Made by a program: the position numbers and the translations under genes
Shown: one piece after another, positions 16,615 through 25,831 of the stretch
How the letters are laid out: each line of letters opens with the position of its first letter
Numbering within the stretch: the first letter of the stretch is position 1
Assembly: GCA_963821735.1 (NCBI GenBank)
Contig: CAWGFK010000038.1
Location: 27,218-91,217, forward strand
Length of the DNA stretch: 64,000 nt
DNA from: Laspinema sp963821735
GTDB taxonomy: Bacteria; Cyanobacteriota; Cyanobacteriia; Cyanobacteriales; Laspinemataceae
Direction: 5' to 3'
Notes under the pieces: model-generated
Databases searched by the model: none
Told to the model about the DNA's origin: nothing
What the model saw: only the letters and a program-made list of their open reading frames with translations

Positions 16615-17904
16615 TTATAATAGCACTATAATGATTTGAGTTTGAGTGGCCGGGGAAAATCGTGACCAGGGGAGGGCGATCGCCTCCTCAATGAAACAGC
16701 CTGAAGGAGTGAACGCCTTGCGCCGATAGGCAGAGGGAAGAGTGACAAGAAGGCTAGAAAGTAGATTGGATAAGGGACATGCTCTTAGGCCCCTGCGATA
16801 AAAAGGCTGTTTATCGGGATGAAGTTTCATAAACTCGATACTCAAATCCTGCAATTTTTCCATAGAATCAATCCAACTCAGCCCATAAAGCCCTATCCAA
16901 AAGTTACTATGACGGCGTTGAGAGCGTCCAGATTCGGTTAAACGAGCGACATAAGATTGCACTCCTTGTTGCTTGATTGGCGCGCCTTGAATAGATGAGG
17001 CCGTATAAGCCAAAGCAATTAAAAGAACTAGACGAGTCAACCGCTCTTGGTTGGCTCCTGTTCCTTCTAAATTATATCCTCTAGTTTTACAATCTTTGAA
17101 CATTGCTTCAATACCCATCCGCATTTCATAAGCTTTTAAAGCACTTTTTAAGTCCGGAAGATTGGTCAGGATATACCAAGGTTCACTTGCCTTATTTGGC
17201 CCATACTTACGTTTCCAGTAAGCGGCTAACGCATAGCGACCAAATCCTTTCTTTTTAGTGAATTGAACCGAGGGTAAATAGAGTTTCATCCCAGGTTGAA
17301 GCCCTAAATTACTTAAGCTCTCAAAATCTTCGCCTTTTTTCCGGCTCTGTTTAATGTACGTGTTGCATTTTTGACGTAGGGCAAAATACACTTTCTTTGA
17401 CTGGAGCCACTTTGCCAGCTCAACGCTATGAAATGGACGGTCTCCAACGACGATAATTTTATAACCATTCAACAACCTAATAATTGGAGTAAGTAGGGCT
17501 TTTTGACGGGCGAGATTACTGGCTCCTGTATGGTCAATAAATGTCCAATAAACTGGCCAAGCTCGTTTTTGATAAATCACGGAACCCATGAAGAGGTTGT
17601 TTTGTTTCCAAGAGGTTCTATCTAAGGCTAGATAAATGGGCTTATTTTTAGGAAAATAACGATGAATTAAAATTTGAATGAGGGGGAACCATACCAGAGG
17701 AACGCTTAGACTATTCGAGACTAAGAATCGTTGGATTCGCCGACGACGGCTCTCCTGTTTAATAGATAGGGGGAAACAGGCGACCAACCGCTCAATTTTA
17801 ACGGTTTTGTGCAGTTGCAAGAGCCACACTAGGGTTTGAACCATCAGCCAATCAGAATGGTTCAGTTGCTCGGATAGAAAAGTTTGATAGAATGTAGGTA
17901 GCAT
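16615..17904 (-). CDS. IS4 family transposase
   Basis: 429-residue DDE transposase. Catalytic Asp residues lie in YLALDRTSW and IIVVGDRPFHS, and the Glu is in the YEMRMGIEAMFKDCK segment, which fits the IS4 Y-(2)-R-(3)-E-(6)-K signature. The frame is intact, so the element may still be active. I could not fix the terminal repeats: the left end lies after about 16513 and the right end before 18041, because a host gene (DUF2887) begins there. It is one of five different IS families within 11 kb. Confidence 0.9.
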   Translation of the reverse strand: MLPTFYQTFLSEQLNHSDWLMVQTLVWLLQLHKTVKIERLVACFPLSIKQESRRRRIQRFLVSNSLSVPLVWFPLIQILIHRYFPKNKPIYLALDRTSWKQNNLFMGSVIYQKRAWPVYWTFIDHTGASNLARQKALLTPIIRLLNGYKIIVVGDRPFHSVELAKWLQSKKVYFALRQKCNTYIKQSRKKGEDFESLSNLGLQPGMKLYLPSVQFTKKKGFGRYALAAYWKRKYGPNKASEPWYILTNLPDLKSALKAYEMRMGIEAMFKDCKTRGYNLEGTGANQERLTRLVLLIALAYTASSIQGAPIKQQGVQSYVARLTESGRSQRRHSNFWIGLYGLSWIDSMEKLQDLSIEFMKLHPDKQPFYRRGLRACPLSNLLSSLLVTLPSAYRRKAFTPSGCFIEEAIALPWSRFSPATQTQIIIVLL

Positions 17905-18063
17905 TTTTTTGTGATTTATAGAGGTTGGCTAGGCCCCAAAAAGGAGCGGACCTCTTTTTTTATACGACATATCGCCAAAACCGACAAGGGGTAAGCCTTA
18001 GAGCCTTCTTGTCACCCCTTCAGAGGGAAGCAGACTACCGATGAAAACAGATAGCCTATTTTA

Positions 18064-19097
18064 TAGCGGTTCCCGGACTCATGAGGTACAGTAGCAACAA
18101 TGAGCAAACCAATTGCGAATATCTTGTTGAGTGACTTGCCGCATTGCTTCGGTAATCCCAATAACTAAATCTTCATAGGTTCTCGCTTGAAATTTTTTGA
18201 GAATCTCTTTAACTTTTGACCAAAAATTTTCAATGGGAGAAAATTCCGGAGAATAAGGAGAGAGATAGATAAGTTTTGCTCCCGCTTCTTGGATAGCTTC
18301 TTCAACTATTTGGCTCTTGTGAATGCTGGCATTATCCATGACTACACAAGCATTTTTCCATAAATTAGGAACAAGCTTTGTTACAATAAAGGCTTCAAAT
18401 GTAATTTGATTTGTTGTTCCATATATGTTGGTTGAAGTTACCAGCTTTTCGAGCGATAAAGCACTCAACAAAGATACTCGTTTTCCTCTTTTTTGTGGCT
18501 TTGGGCCTCTAGCTCTTTGCCCTTTAATAGCTCTGGCTTGGGTTCTAATTAAGGCTAGGTCTACTCCGGATTCATCTATGAAAATCAAGTCTTCATAAGG
18601 AACGTCTCGAATTTTCTCCCAAAACTCTACTCGTTTTTTTTGAACTTCTTCTTTATATTTTTCTTCGGCATAAAGAGTCTTTTTTTTAACGCGTGTAGTT
18701 GAGCTTTTTACTGACTCTATCTAAAGTGGATGTACTGACTTTTAATCCCTGTTTTTTCTTCAAGCAAATCACAAAGCTCTTGCAAAGTAGCATCATTATT
18801 ATTTTCAATGAGTTCTATCAAAATTACTATTTCTTGACTTCCGAGTTTAGGATCAGTATTTCCCCCTTGAGGTTTAGGGGCCAAATCACCCGTTTCTTTA
18901 TATTGCTTGAGTATTTTTTGCACAAAACTTTTAGCAACCCCAAATCGGGCAGCTATTTTTCGCATTGATAATTTTTCTTCCTCATAGATTTGTACGATTT
19001 TTTGCCGAAAGTTTAGAGAGTAGGGTTTCATGATAGATTCGGATGGTTAAGATGAGTCAGTTCTCCTATGTATTGTACCTCATGAGTCCGGGAAGTA
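18064..19097 (-). mobile_element. IS630 family element with TA target duplication
   Basis: 1034 bp, bounded by TA on both sides (18062-18063 and 19098-19099), the IS630 target signature. Near-terminal inverted repeats of TTCCCGGACTCATGAGGTAC lie at 18070-18089 and 19075-19094. It carries a two-frame transposase on the minus strand. The insertion interrupts codon 8 of a DUF2887 gene. Extreme ends differ slightly in length (TAGCGG versus TAC), so the precise tips are less certain than the insertion site. Confidence 0.9.
18079..19031 (-). pseudogene. IS630 transposase, frameshifted
   Basis: The N-terminal frame (19031-18717) encodes a helix-turn-helix domain (MRKIAARFGVAKSFVQKIL). The C-terminal frame (to 18079) encodes the catalytic domain with IFIDESGVD, VVMDNASIHKS and SPIENFWSKVKE, the D-D-E triad of IS630. 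Between them two shifts are needed: one in the AAAA of ATTAAAAGTC and one around an eight-A run in GTTAAAAAAAAGAC. Some IS630 elements use programmed frameshifting on such A runs, so the second may be functional; the first looks like a lesion. Confidence 0.82.
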
Positions 19098-20137
19098 TAC
19101 CAAATATTTAAGCAGTTTCCGGCGAGTTTTTTTGAACTCATCCATCGCTCGGCCAGTGATGCAGCCGCTTATCAATTTACCTCCGTGGAACTCAAGCAAG
19201 TGGCATTTCGGATGGATGGAGTTTTTCTACCCAAACAGGAAGAGTCTACCCAACCGTTTTATCTGGTAGAAGTTCAGTTTCAACCCGATGATAGTTTATA
19301 TTACCGCATTTTTGGGGAACTGTTTCTGTATTTAAAACAAAATCAACCGCCCCATCCTTGGCGGGTGGTGGTCATTTATCCCAACCGCCGCATTGAACGC
19401 GAACAAGAGTTACAGTTTTCTGAAATGCTGGAGCTCAGTCGCGTTTCGCGGATTTATCTGGATGAATTGAATGACTCAAATGAATCTTTGGGAATTCAGG
19501 TGCTGCAACTGGTGATTCAAGATACCGAAAGTGCAGCAACAGAAAGAGCGAAACAATTAATTGCTCGCTCTCAATCTCAAATCACCTCGGACGAGGTGCG
19601 ACGGCAGTTTATCGAGTTAATAGAAACCATCATTGTCTACAAATTACCGCAAAAAAGCCGGGAGGAAATTGAAGCTATGCTGGGATTAAGTGAGTTAAGA
19701 CAAACCAAAGTCTATCAAGAAGCCTTTAGCGAAGGCAAGATTGAAGGCAAGATTGAAGGCAAGATTGAAGGCAAGATTGAATCGATTCCGAAAATGATTC
19801 AGAAAGGAATTAGCCTGGAAGACATTGCCAATATTTTAGACTTACCGTTAGAAACAGTTCAGCAAAACATCCCCGATTATGAAGGGAAATCCTCAACTTA
19901 ATGGAATTCCGAGGCAACAATCAGTTGTTCACAAGTGTACGGGTCTTCGCCATTGGCGGGGACCCGAATCCTGATGCAATGATTCTGCCCGGGCACTCCA
20001 AAAACTGAATGTTCAGGGTAATCTAATTTTTATCAGGAGCGTGAGTGACTGGAAAACTTTAATGGACCCAGATTGAGGATATTAAATCGTGAGTGAGGGT
20101 GCATGATCACCCCGTTTCTCACACCCCCTCCAACCGC

Positions 20138-20578
20138 AAAAGAAGCAGGACCAGAAACCGGGTTTCTACCAAAAATTTTGGGAATTGATTATCCATTTTG
20201 TAAAGAAACCCGGTTTCTCAACCCCCAACCCAGAACCAGAAACCAAGTTTCTGCGACAATTGTTGTTTCATCGCCTAAATTTACGAAAGAAACCCGATTT
20301 CTCAACCCCCAACCCAGAACCAGAAACCGGGTTTCTGCCACAATTGTTGTTTCATCGCCTAAATTTACGAAAGAAACCCGATTTCTCAACCCCCAACCCA
20401 GGACCAGAAACCGGGTTTCTGCGACAATTGTTGTTTCATCGCCTAAATTTATGAAAGAAACCCGGTTTCTCAAATATAAGGGACAGGTAAAGATTTGGTA
20501 TGACCAAGACGCTGATTTTTTAGAGGTTATTTTTTCAGAAAAACCGGGATTTATGCGAGAAACCGATGATGATTCTAT
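20138..20578 (+). repeat. Duplicated segment copy 2 with 84-bp tandem repeats
   Basis: Copy 2 of the 16062-16513 segment. It contains three tandem 84-bp units starting at 20202, 20286 and 20370, each with AGAAACCCGGTTTCTC-type and AGAAACCGGGTTTCTG-type words in opposite orientation. Since 84 is a multiple of three the frame stays open through them on both strands, but the translation is repetitive and unlike a protein. The IS66 element interrupts its 3' part. Confidence 0.85.
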
Positions 20579-22116
20579 GTAACTATTCAGGGGGAGGGGG
20601 ATATGATGCTTTCCTAGGGGATATGGTGTAAACTAGGGGATATGGTGTAAACTGGGGGATATGGACGAGAGCATAACCATAGGCGGCATCAAAATTCCAC
20701 GCGCGGACTGGGAAAGAACCCCAGAAAGCGTGAAAAATGTGGTGAGGAATATGGAGCAACGAATTGCCGCCATTGAAGAACGTCTGGGACTCAACGCCTC
20801 AAACAGTTCCATCCCGCCCTCCAAACAGTCGCCTCAAGCCAAAGAAAAGAAGCAAGAGAAACGCCCTCGACGTAAGCGCGGAGGCCAAAAAGGACACAAA
20901 GGATTTACAAGACACTTATATGAGCCGAGTGAGTGCAGCGAGATTATCGACCATCAACCCGAGACTTGCAAGCATTGCCAAGCCCCTCTGACAGGAGAAG
21001 ACCCACAGCCTTACCGGCATCAGATTGTGGAAATTCCTCCGGTGGCTCCAGTGGTAACGGAACACCGACTTCACGCCTTGACTTGCCAGTGTTGCGGTCA
21101 AACCACTCGGGCCAAGTTGCCCGATGATATAAACCCCAGTGGTTATGGAGAGCGTCTGCAAAGTCTGGTCGCTCTGCTGAGTGGAGCTTATCGTCTCAGC
21201 CACAATCAAGTACAAACCCTAATGAGGGACTTGTGGCAAGTGCACCTGAGTACAGGAACAGTCAACCGCATCCGTCAACGAGTCAGTCAGAAACTCAGCC
21301 AAGTAGTGGATGAAGCCAGAAGTTACATCATGGCTAGTGGAACGGCTTACGTTGATGAAACCAGTTGGAGTCAAAACAATGGTGATGGCAACAATCCCCA
21401 GAACGCCTCGGCCTGGTTGTGGACCGCCGTCAGCAATAACGTGGCGGTCTATCAAGTGACTCTTAACCGCGCTCGTAGCAGTGCCGAAGCTCTATTAGGA
21501 AAGAACTACACAGGCCTAGTCGTGAGCGACCGCTATAGTGTCTACAACGGATTTGCGGTTGAGCAACGACAAGTATGTTGGGCGCACTTAAAGCGCGATT
21601 TCAAACGGATAGCTGAACGCAGCGGGGTCTCCAAAGACATTGGTGAAGCTCTACTGAAACAGACTAAACGCCTGTTCCACTGGTGGCATCGAGTGCGAGA
21701 TGGAACCTTATCAACAGAGTTGTTCCAAGCTGCTATGGCACGGCTACGTCAAAGCGTTCATCATCTGTTGAGTGAAGCCGCGAGCCTTTGTCATTCGAGC
21801 CGAGAGCAAACGCCTTTGGCTAAAACTGCACGCACCTGCCAGCAGATTTTAAAGCTGGAACCGGCCTTGTGGACGTTTGTCGAGGTGAACGCCGTCGAGC
21901 CGACGAATAATACAGCCGAGCGCGCTTTCCCCCGGGCGGTCATTTGGCGTGACTTGAGTTTTGGCTCCTGGTCTCGCTCCGGCAGCGAGTTTGTGGAACG
22001 TTTGCTGACGGTGGTCACATCTTTACGGTTTCAGGAACGCCCGGTCTTGGAGTTCTTGATGCAGGTTTTGCATTCTGAGTCGGTCTCTCTCCTCCCTCTA
22101 CCCCCTGAATAGTTAC
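20579..22116 (+). mobile_element. IS66 family element, 8-bp target duplication
   Basis: 1538 bp. Perfect 16-bp terminal inverted repeats GTAACTATTCAGGGGG (20579-20594, and complement 22101-22116), flanked by direct repeats GATTCTAT (20571-20578 and 22117-22124). GTAA-type tips and 8-bp duplications are typical of IS66. It encodes only the large transposase; the accessory tnpA and tnpB genes of classical IS66 are absent. All ends are intact, so the insertion looks recent. Confidence 0.95.
20661..22112 (+). CDS. IS66 family transposase (TnpC type)
   Basis: 483 residues with the IS66 layout: N-terminal coiled coil (MEQRIAAIEERL), a basic linker (RRKRGGQKGHKG), a zinc-finger region with CKHC and CQCC pairs at about residues 107-155, then the DDE core with GTAYVDETSW, GLVVSDRYSVY and NNTAERAF supplying D, D and E. 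The stop codon lies inside the right inverted repeat. Frame intact. Single-gene IS66 relatives lacking tnpA/tnpB are known. Confidence 0.93.
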   Translation: MDESITIGGIKIPRADWERTPESVKNVVRNMEQRIAAIEERLGLNASNSSIPPSKQSPQAKEKKQEKRPRRKRGGQKGHKGFTRHLYEPSECSEIIDHQPETCKHCQAPLTGEDPQPYRHQIVEIPPVAPVVTEHRLHALTCQCCGQTTRAKLPDDINPSGYGERLQSLVALLSGAYRLSHNQVQTLMRDLWQVHLSTGTVNRIRQRVSQKLSQVVDEARSYIMASGTAYVDETSWSQNNGDGNNPQNASAWLWTAVSNNVAVYQVTLNRARSSAEALLGKNYTGLVVSDRYSVYNGFAVEQRQVCWAHLKRDFKRIAERSGVSKDIGEALLKQTKRLFHWWHRVRDGTLSTELFQAAMARLRQSVHHLLSEAASLCHSSREQTPLAKTARTCQQILKLEPALWTFVEVNAVEPTNNTAERAFPRAVIWRDLSFGSWSRSGSEFVERLLTVVTSLRFQERPVLEFLMQVLHSESVSLLPLPPE

Positions 22117-22310
22117 GATTCTATTATGGAACGGATAGATGAAGCGGGGAATATTATTGGGTTTTCTGTGATGAATGTCAGTCGTTTCTCACCTCCACGC
22201 CAGGGATTGCGGTGAGGTGGGTTGCTGTTTGGTCAGAGGGCGATCGCGTCTCATCGGTAAGTTCTGTTAAAATCAGTAAAGACCCATCTCTTGCGGAAAA
22301 CCATACCATC

Positions 22311-22532
22311 ATGACCCAGATAGTCTCTCTGCAACAGGCGATCGAATGTGTAGAATCCCTTTCTCTGGAAGAACAGGACCTATTGATTGAGTTAATCAAA
22401 AAGAGAAGGATTGAACAACGCCGTCAAGAAATCGCCACCCATGCCACGCAAACCTTGGAGTCCCTAGAAGCCGGAACAGCAAAACGCGGGACTTTAGCTG
22501 ACTTACACGCAGATTTGTTAGGGGAAGAATGA
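22311..22532 (+). CDS. Antitoxin of RelE-type module
   Basis: 73-residue helical protein: IVSLQQAIECVESLSLEEQD, then LIELIKKRRIEQRRQEIATH, then AGTAKRGTLADLHADLLGEE. This layout (DLLIELI...RRQEI) is common among cyanobacterial antitoxins paired with RelE/ParE-like toxins. The ATG at 22311 is chosen because upstream in-frame sequence belongs to the duplicated segment. Its TGA overlaps the ATG of the toxin gene (22529-22532), giving translational coupling. In copy 1 of the duplicated segment the sequence is lost at this same start. Confidence 0.8.
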   Translation: MTQIVSLQQAIECVESLSLEEQDLLIELIKKRRIEQRRQEIATHATQTLESLEAGTAKRGTLADLHADLLGEE

Positions 22533-22813
22533 GAAGTTTAGTATGGGAAAATAGCTTTAAACGGGCCTTTAAACGAGTCGTTCGTAAAAACCCGCAGTTA
22601 CAGGAAAAAATTTTTGCGGTTTTAGAACTCCTTTTATTGGATTCCTTTGCTTCGCCGTTAAAAGCCCATAAATTGAAAGGGCAACTGGAAGGATTATGGG
22701 CTTGTTGGGTTGAATATGATTGCCGAATCATCTATACTTTTAGGACTGAATCAGATTCCAGTGAAGAGATGATTGTGCTAATTGATATTGGCACTCATGA
22801 TGAAGTGTATTAA
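22529..22813 (+). CDS. RelE/YafQ-type mRNA interferase toxin
   Basis: 94 residues of the RelE/ParE fold: SFKRAFKRVVRKNPQLQEKI, then LKAHKLKGQLEGLWACWVEY and DCRIIYTF, ending with VLIDIGTHDEVY. The basic helix, the L.GLW...V..D.RI.Y strand pattern and the final IGTHDEVY fit YafQ/RelE relatives that cleave mRNA on the ribosome. Overlaps the antitoxin by 4 bases. Intact. Confidence 0.87.
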   Translation: MRSLVWENSFKRAFKRVVRKNPQLQEKIFAVLELLLLDSFASPLKAHKLKGQLEGLWACWVEYDCRIIYTFRTESDSSEEMIVLIDIGTHDEVY

Positions 22814-22898
22814 TGAAATTTATCCCCCCACACGGGTGGACTTGGGAGTGCTGGGGCAAACTACAGCAACGAATGGAGGATTCTTTATCGGAGATTTT

Positions 22899-22995
22899 AT
22901 ACAGGACTTACGCATGACCTCTATATCTGTAGAGGCTACAAGAGAATCGCCCATACAGATGGAGTTCGGTCTCTAAATATCCGTAAGTCCTGTAT
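22899..22995. mobile_element. 97-bp MITE-like element
   Basis: Perfect 14-bp inverted termini ATACAGGACTTACG (22899-22912) and complement (22982-22995) enclosing about 70 bp with no gene. Termini of the ACAGGACTTACGCA type occur on IS elements in cyanobacteria, so this is probably a non-autonomous derivative. T-rich flanks give no clear duplication. Confidence 0.75.
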
Positions 22996-23236
22996 TTTGA
23001 CTTTAATGAAAGCAGGATTTAGTATTAGATCTTGCTTAGGAATGAGATAGATGGGGCCAGATTACCAACCTTCGCGGGAGAGGAGGAGACGTAGGCGACT
23101 TCCCTGGATGTCTCCGAACCCCCAACGATCCTTCTGATGCCCGAGAAGTGCCGGTAAATGACCTTCCGGTGCGTCGGTATCAAACTGAAGATCCCCGTAG
23201 TATAGCCAGTTTTCTTGGGAGCATCTCAATTTGGCA

Positions 23237-23495
23237 CTTGATACTTTTAGGGGGCAGGAAAAGCCTGTAACTGTTCAAATTAGTGCAGATTGCCAATATT
23301 AAACTAAAGAAGAGAAAAACGGTACTAAGCTGCTCACCGTCGTTCATTGGATGCTCTGAGGGAAATTATGAAACTCGACTGGGTGCGGCGTTGCAGCCGA
23401 TGAATGAGCTAGAAGCATTGAATTTAAATAGTCAATAGCTGAGGAGGGTGATTTGATGTGATAAAATTTTATTTATTTGAATTTAATTAAAGCTG
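23237..23495. other. Left non-coding part of ISKra4-type element
   Basis: Between the left terminal repeat and the transposase start. No open frame is credible. It contains GAGGAGGGTGATTTG shortly before the transposase and probably holds its promoter. Confidence 0.5.
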
Positions 23496-24569
23496 ATGAA
23501 CTTGAATCCTGAACAGTTAGAACGCCTTGACGCCTGTATCCAAGAAATAGGTGAAATTTTGTACAGCCAGATGGACTCAGTTAAGCTTAAAGACATGGAA
23601 ATGTTAGAAAGCATGACGCGGCAACATATCTTGGACTATATAGGGCCAAAACTTTTGTTTTTTTTTATCTCTCAAGTGACCGGAACAACTCACGGAAAAA
23701 ACCGGAAACTTAAAACTTGTGTAGGAAACCTAACTTTAACTAACAAACAAGCCCATATTATGGGAATAACCTCCTATGCTCGCCTCAGCCCACTTTTATT
23801 AAAATGTAGTTTGTTAGTGAGTGCTAAAGCTTCTTATGGAATGGGAGAAAAGGACATAGAAGTCTTGACGGGGGTCCAAGTTTCTCATAGTACATTACAA
23901 CGTCAAGTTAATAAGTCAGAATTTGATTGGCCTTCAGCTAAACAAGCCGTAAGTGAAGTCAGCATTGATGGAGGTAAAGTTAGACTGCGTACTCCCTTTC
24001 AAGGCGCTCCTTGTGTCTGGAAAGATTATAAAGTAGGAAGAATGCAAGGAATTTACTATGGGGCGACCTTTCAAGACCCTCAAACTTTAACGGATTGGAT
24101 TAATAGTCAAAAAACGACTAATCCACTCATCTGTTTAGGAGATGGGCATGACGGAATTTGGAATCTTTTTAAAGAAATAGGCAGCCCCGAACAACGTCAG
24201 GAAATTTTAGATTGGTTTCATCTTAAAGAAAATCTTTATAAAGTTAGGGGGTCAAAGAAGAACCTGAAAAAAATCGAAACTTTACTCTGGAAGGGCCAAG
24301 TTATAGAGGCTAAAGCCGAAGTGTTCAAGTATAAAAGTCACCAAGCCTCTAAATTCAGAGCGTATTTAACTAAACATGAATCCCGAATTATTAATTATGA
24401 GCAAGCTCAAAAAGAACAAATTTGTTCCATTGGCTCGGGAGCTGTAGAGTCAGCAGTTAAGCAAATTGACAAACGATTAAAATTAGCTGGAGCACAATGG
24501 AATTCCGAAAATCTCCATAAAATTTTAGGATTACGCTGTGCTTATCTTAATGGGAGCCTAGCTGCATAA
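23496..24569 (+). CDS. ISKra4 family transposase
   Basis: 357 residues. Family motifs: VSIDGGKVRLRTPF (first Asp), LICLGDGHDGIWNLF (second Asp), EILDWFHLKENLYKV, and CSIGSGAVESAVKQIDKRLK (catalytic Glu). The N-terminal segment is helical and DNA-binding-like. The frame is intact from ATG 23496 to TAA 24569, so the element may be able to move. Located inside a GUN4-domain gene. Confidence 0.88.
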   Translation: MNLNPEQLERLDACIQEIGEILYSQMDSVKLKDMEMLESMTRQHILDYIGPKLLFFFISQVTGTTHGKNRKLKTCVGNLTLTNKQAHIMGITSYARLSPLLLKCSLLVSAKASYGMGEKDIEVLTGVQVSHSTLQRQVNKSEFDWPSAKQAVSEVSIDGGKVRLRTPFQGAPCVWKDYKVGRMQGIYYGATFQDPQTLTDWINSQKTTNPLICLGDGHDGIWNLFKEIGSPEQRQEILDWFHLKENLYKVRGSKKNLKKIETLLWKGQVIEAKAEVFKYKSHQASKFRAYLTKHESRIINYEQAQKEQICSIGSGAVESAVKQIDKRLKLAGAQWNSENLHKILGLRCAYLNGSLAA

Positions 24570-24786
24570 GGTGACAAAGACTGACGGTTAGTTTTTATTT
24601 TTTTAGAGTTTATAACTCAATATTTTATCCCATTTATCTGATTCCCGTATGGGAAGTTAGGTCGTTTTATTCTGCCTAAAGTTTACTCCAAGCTTTGATA
24701 AACTTTTTTCTCAGCAACCCAGGCGAAGGGTCCTCCCATCATCCGACTCTAGAAAGATAATATTTTTGCCAAATTGAGATGCTCCC

Positions 24787-25305
24787 TCCAATTCAAGCTA
24801 CATTACTCGCTCGTTGGGATGAAGGGTATCAAGACCCTTGGCTAATTTTAACGGATTTTTCCCCCCTTGAGGGTAATTGTGAATGGTATGGAACCCGCTG
24901 TTGGATTGAGTGCGGTTACCGAGAAAATAAAAGTGATGGATGGTTATGGCAAAATACCCGCATGAGGGACCCCAATCGGGCGGATAGACATTGGTTAGCT
25001 ATGGCTATTTCCACTTTATGGATGGTGTCACTCGGTAGTAAACCGGATGTTCAACCCCCCTACAGTTCATCCGGGAATCAAGCGGATATCCAACCCCCCT
25101 ACAGTTCATCCCAGCCTGATTGCTCTAACCCCGTCGAGCCAGTGGACTCGACTGTGGTCAAACGCCCCGTTCAATGTCTTGTTTTGCTAAGGGTTTACTC
25201 ACTATTATCGCCGATTTAATTAAAGGGGTCCCTATTCGTTTGTTCCCTCTGATTCCTGACCCCTTACCTCTACATCCCCGGACTCTTCCCCTCAATACTT
25301 CTTAA
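24787..25305 (+). pseudogene. Transposase fragment captured inside ISKra4 composite
   Basis: C-terminal part of a different DDE transposase: PIQATLLARWDEGYQDPWLI, then WIECGYRENKSDGWLWQNTR and DRHWLAMAISTLWMVSLGS. Its N-terminal two thirds are missing, cut exactly at the internal ISKra4-type terminal repeat (24786). Near 25160-25190 a frame change leads to ADLIKGVPIRLFPLIPDPLP and a TAA at 25303-25305. A near-duplicated PDVQPPYSSS / ADIQPPYSSS pair lies in the linker. Not functional. Confidence 0.8.
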
Positions 25306-25831
25306 TCGTAAAAAACCTACCCTTGTAAGGCTCCGGGGGTTAGGTCTCTTTGCCAAATTGAGATGCTCCCGTTTTCTTCTTGTTTCCATCCCACTGTTTC
25401 GGCGAATTTTGACCAAACTTCTACATTATATTGAGCCGTTCCACCTAAACACTCATAAATACGTTTTTGTTGAGAAAAACCGAAACAATCATTGCTGTTC
25501 TTTTTCCACAGATAATTGATATAACTGAGATGTTGTGGGGGAAAATCGTGGATACTTTTATCATCGAACCACTTGGTCCTTTTGACAACTTCCAACATGA
25601 CCCGCCTCGTTTCATTATCCGCCTCCTTCCATTTACCATCTTTCAGTAAATTTTCTAAGTGACTGTACTCTACGCCCGGTGGAGGTGGTGGAGGAATCGG
25701 TTCACTTGTTTTTTCACTTCCTCGATTTCCATCCTTTTCCGTCTCTGGCTTATTAGAATCTGTTGGAAATTCGTTGCGAATTACTTGTGCTAAATCTTTA
25801 TCATCTTGTACATTGTACAAATCGCTGCATC

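Larger units (their letters stand above)
18041..19901 (+). pseudogene. DUF2887/Rpn-like nuclease gene split by IS630
   Basis: The first seven codons (ATG AAA ACA GAT AGC CTA TTT, then TA) lie at 18041-18063 and the rest at 19098-19901; removing 18064-19097 with one TA gives an open frame of 275 codons encoding MKTDSLFYQIFKQFPASFF and onward. This is the DUF2887 family, related to Rpn/PD-(D/E)XK nuclease-transposase proteins, with core FRMDGVFLP and YLVEVQFQPD. Near the end there is a fourfold EGKI tetrapeptide repeat. The downstream part keeps an open frame from a GTG at about 19185, but would lack the first 45 or so residues. Reconstruction is directly visible in the sequence. Confidence 0.9.
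20451..22215 (+). pseudogene. DUF2283 gene split by IS66 element
   Basis: Bases 20451-20578 joined to 22125-22215 restore an uninterrupted 73-codon frame: KIWYDQDADFLEVIF, then ETDDDSIMERIDEAGN, ending ...FSPPRQGLR. The element sits between two copies of GATTCTAT. The intact relative at 16203 differs by a few bases. In the present state the 5' part runs into the element and stops at once (TAA). DUF2283 has no known function; a RelE-type antitoxin/toxin pair follows directly. Confidence 0.9.
23217..25370 (+). mobile_element. ISKra4-type composite insertion with extra right end
   Basis: Outer ends are GGGAGCATCTCAATTTGGCA at 23217-23236 and its complement at 25351-25370, flanked by direct repeats GTTTTCTT (23209-23216 and 25371-25378). 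A third copy of the terminal repeat, in right-end orientation, lies inside at 24767-24786. The left 1570 bp (23217-24786) is a complete ISKra4-like unit; 24787-25350 is a fragment of an unrelated transposase gene. The whole 2154-bp block therefore behaves as one insertion carrying a passenger. Ends starting with GGG suit ISKra4. Confidence 0.88.

Noticed and set aside
25317..25370. C-terminus GSISIWQRDLTPGALQG of the GUN4-domain protein
   Set aside because: These codons are the terminal repeat and flank of the ISKra4-type insertion; the true continuation lies at 23216-23062.
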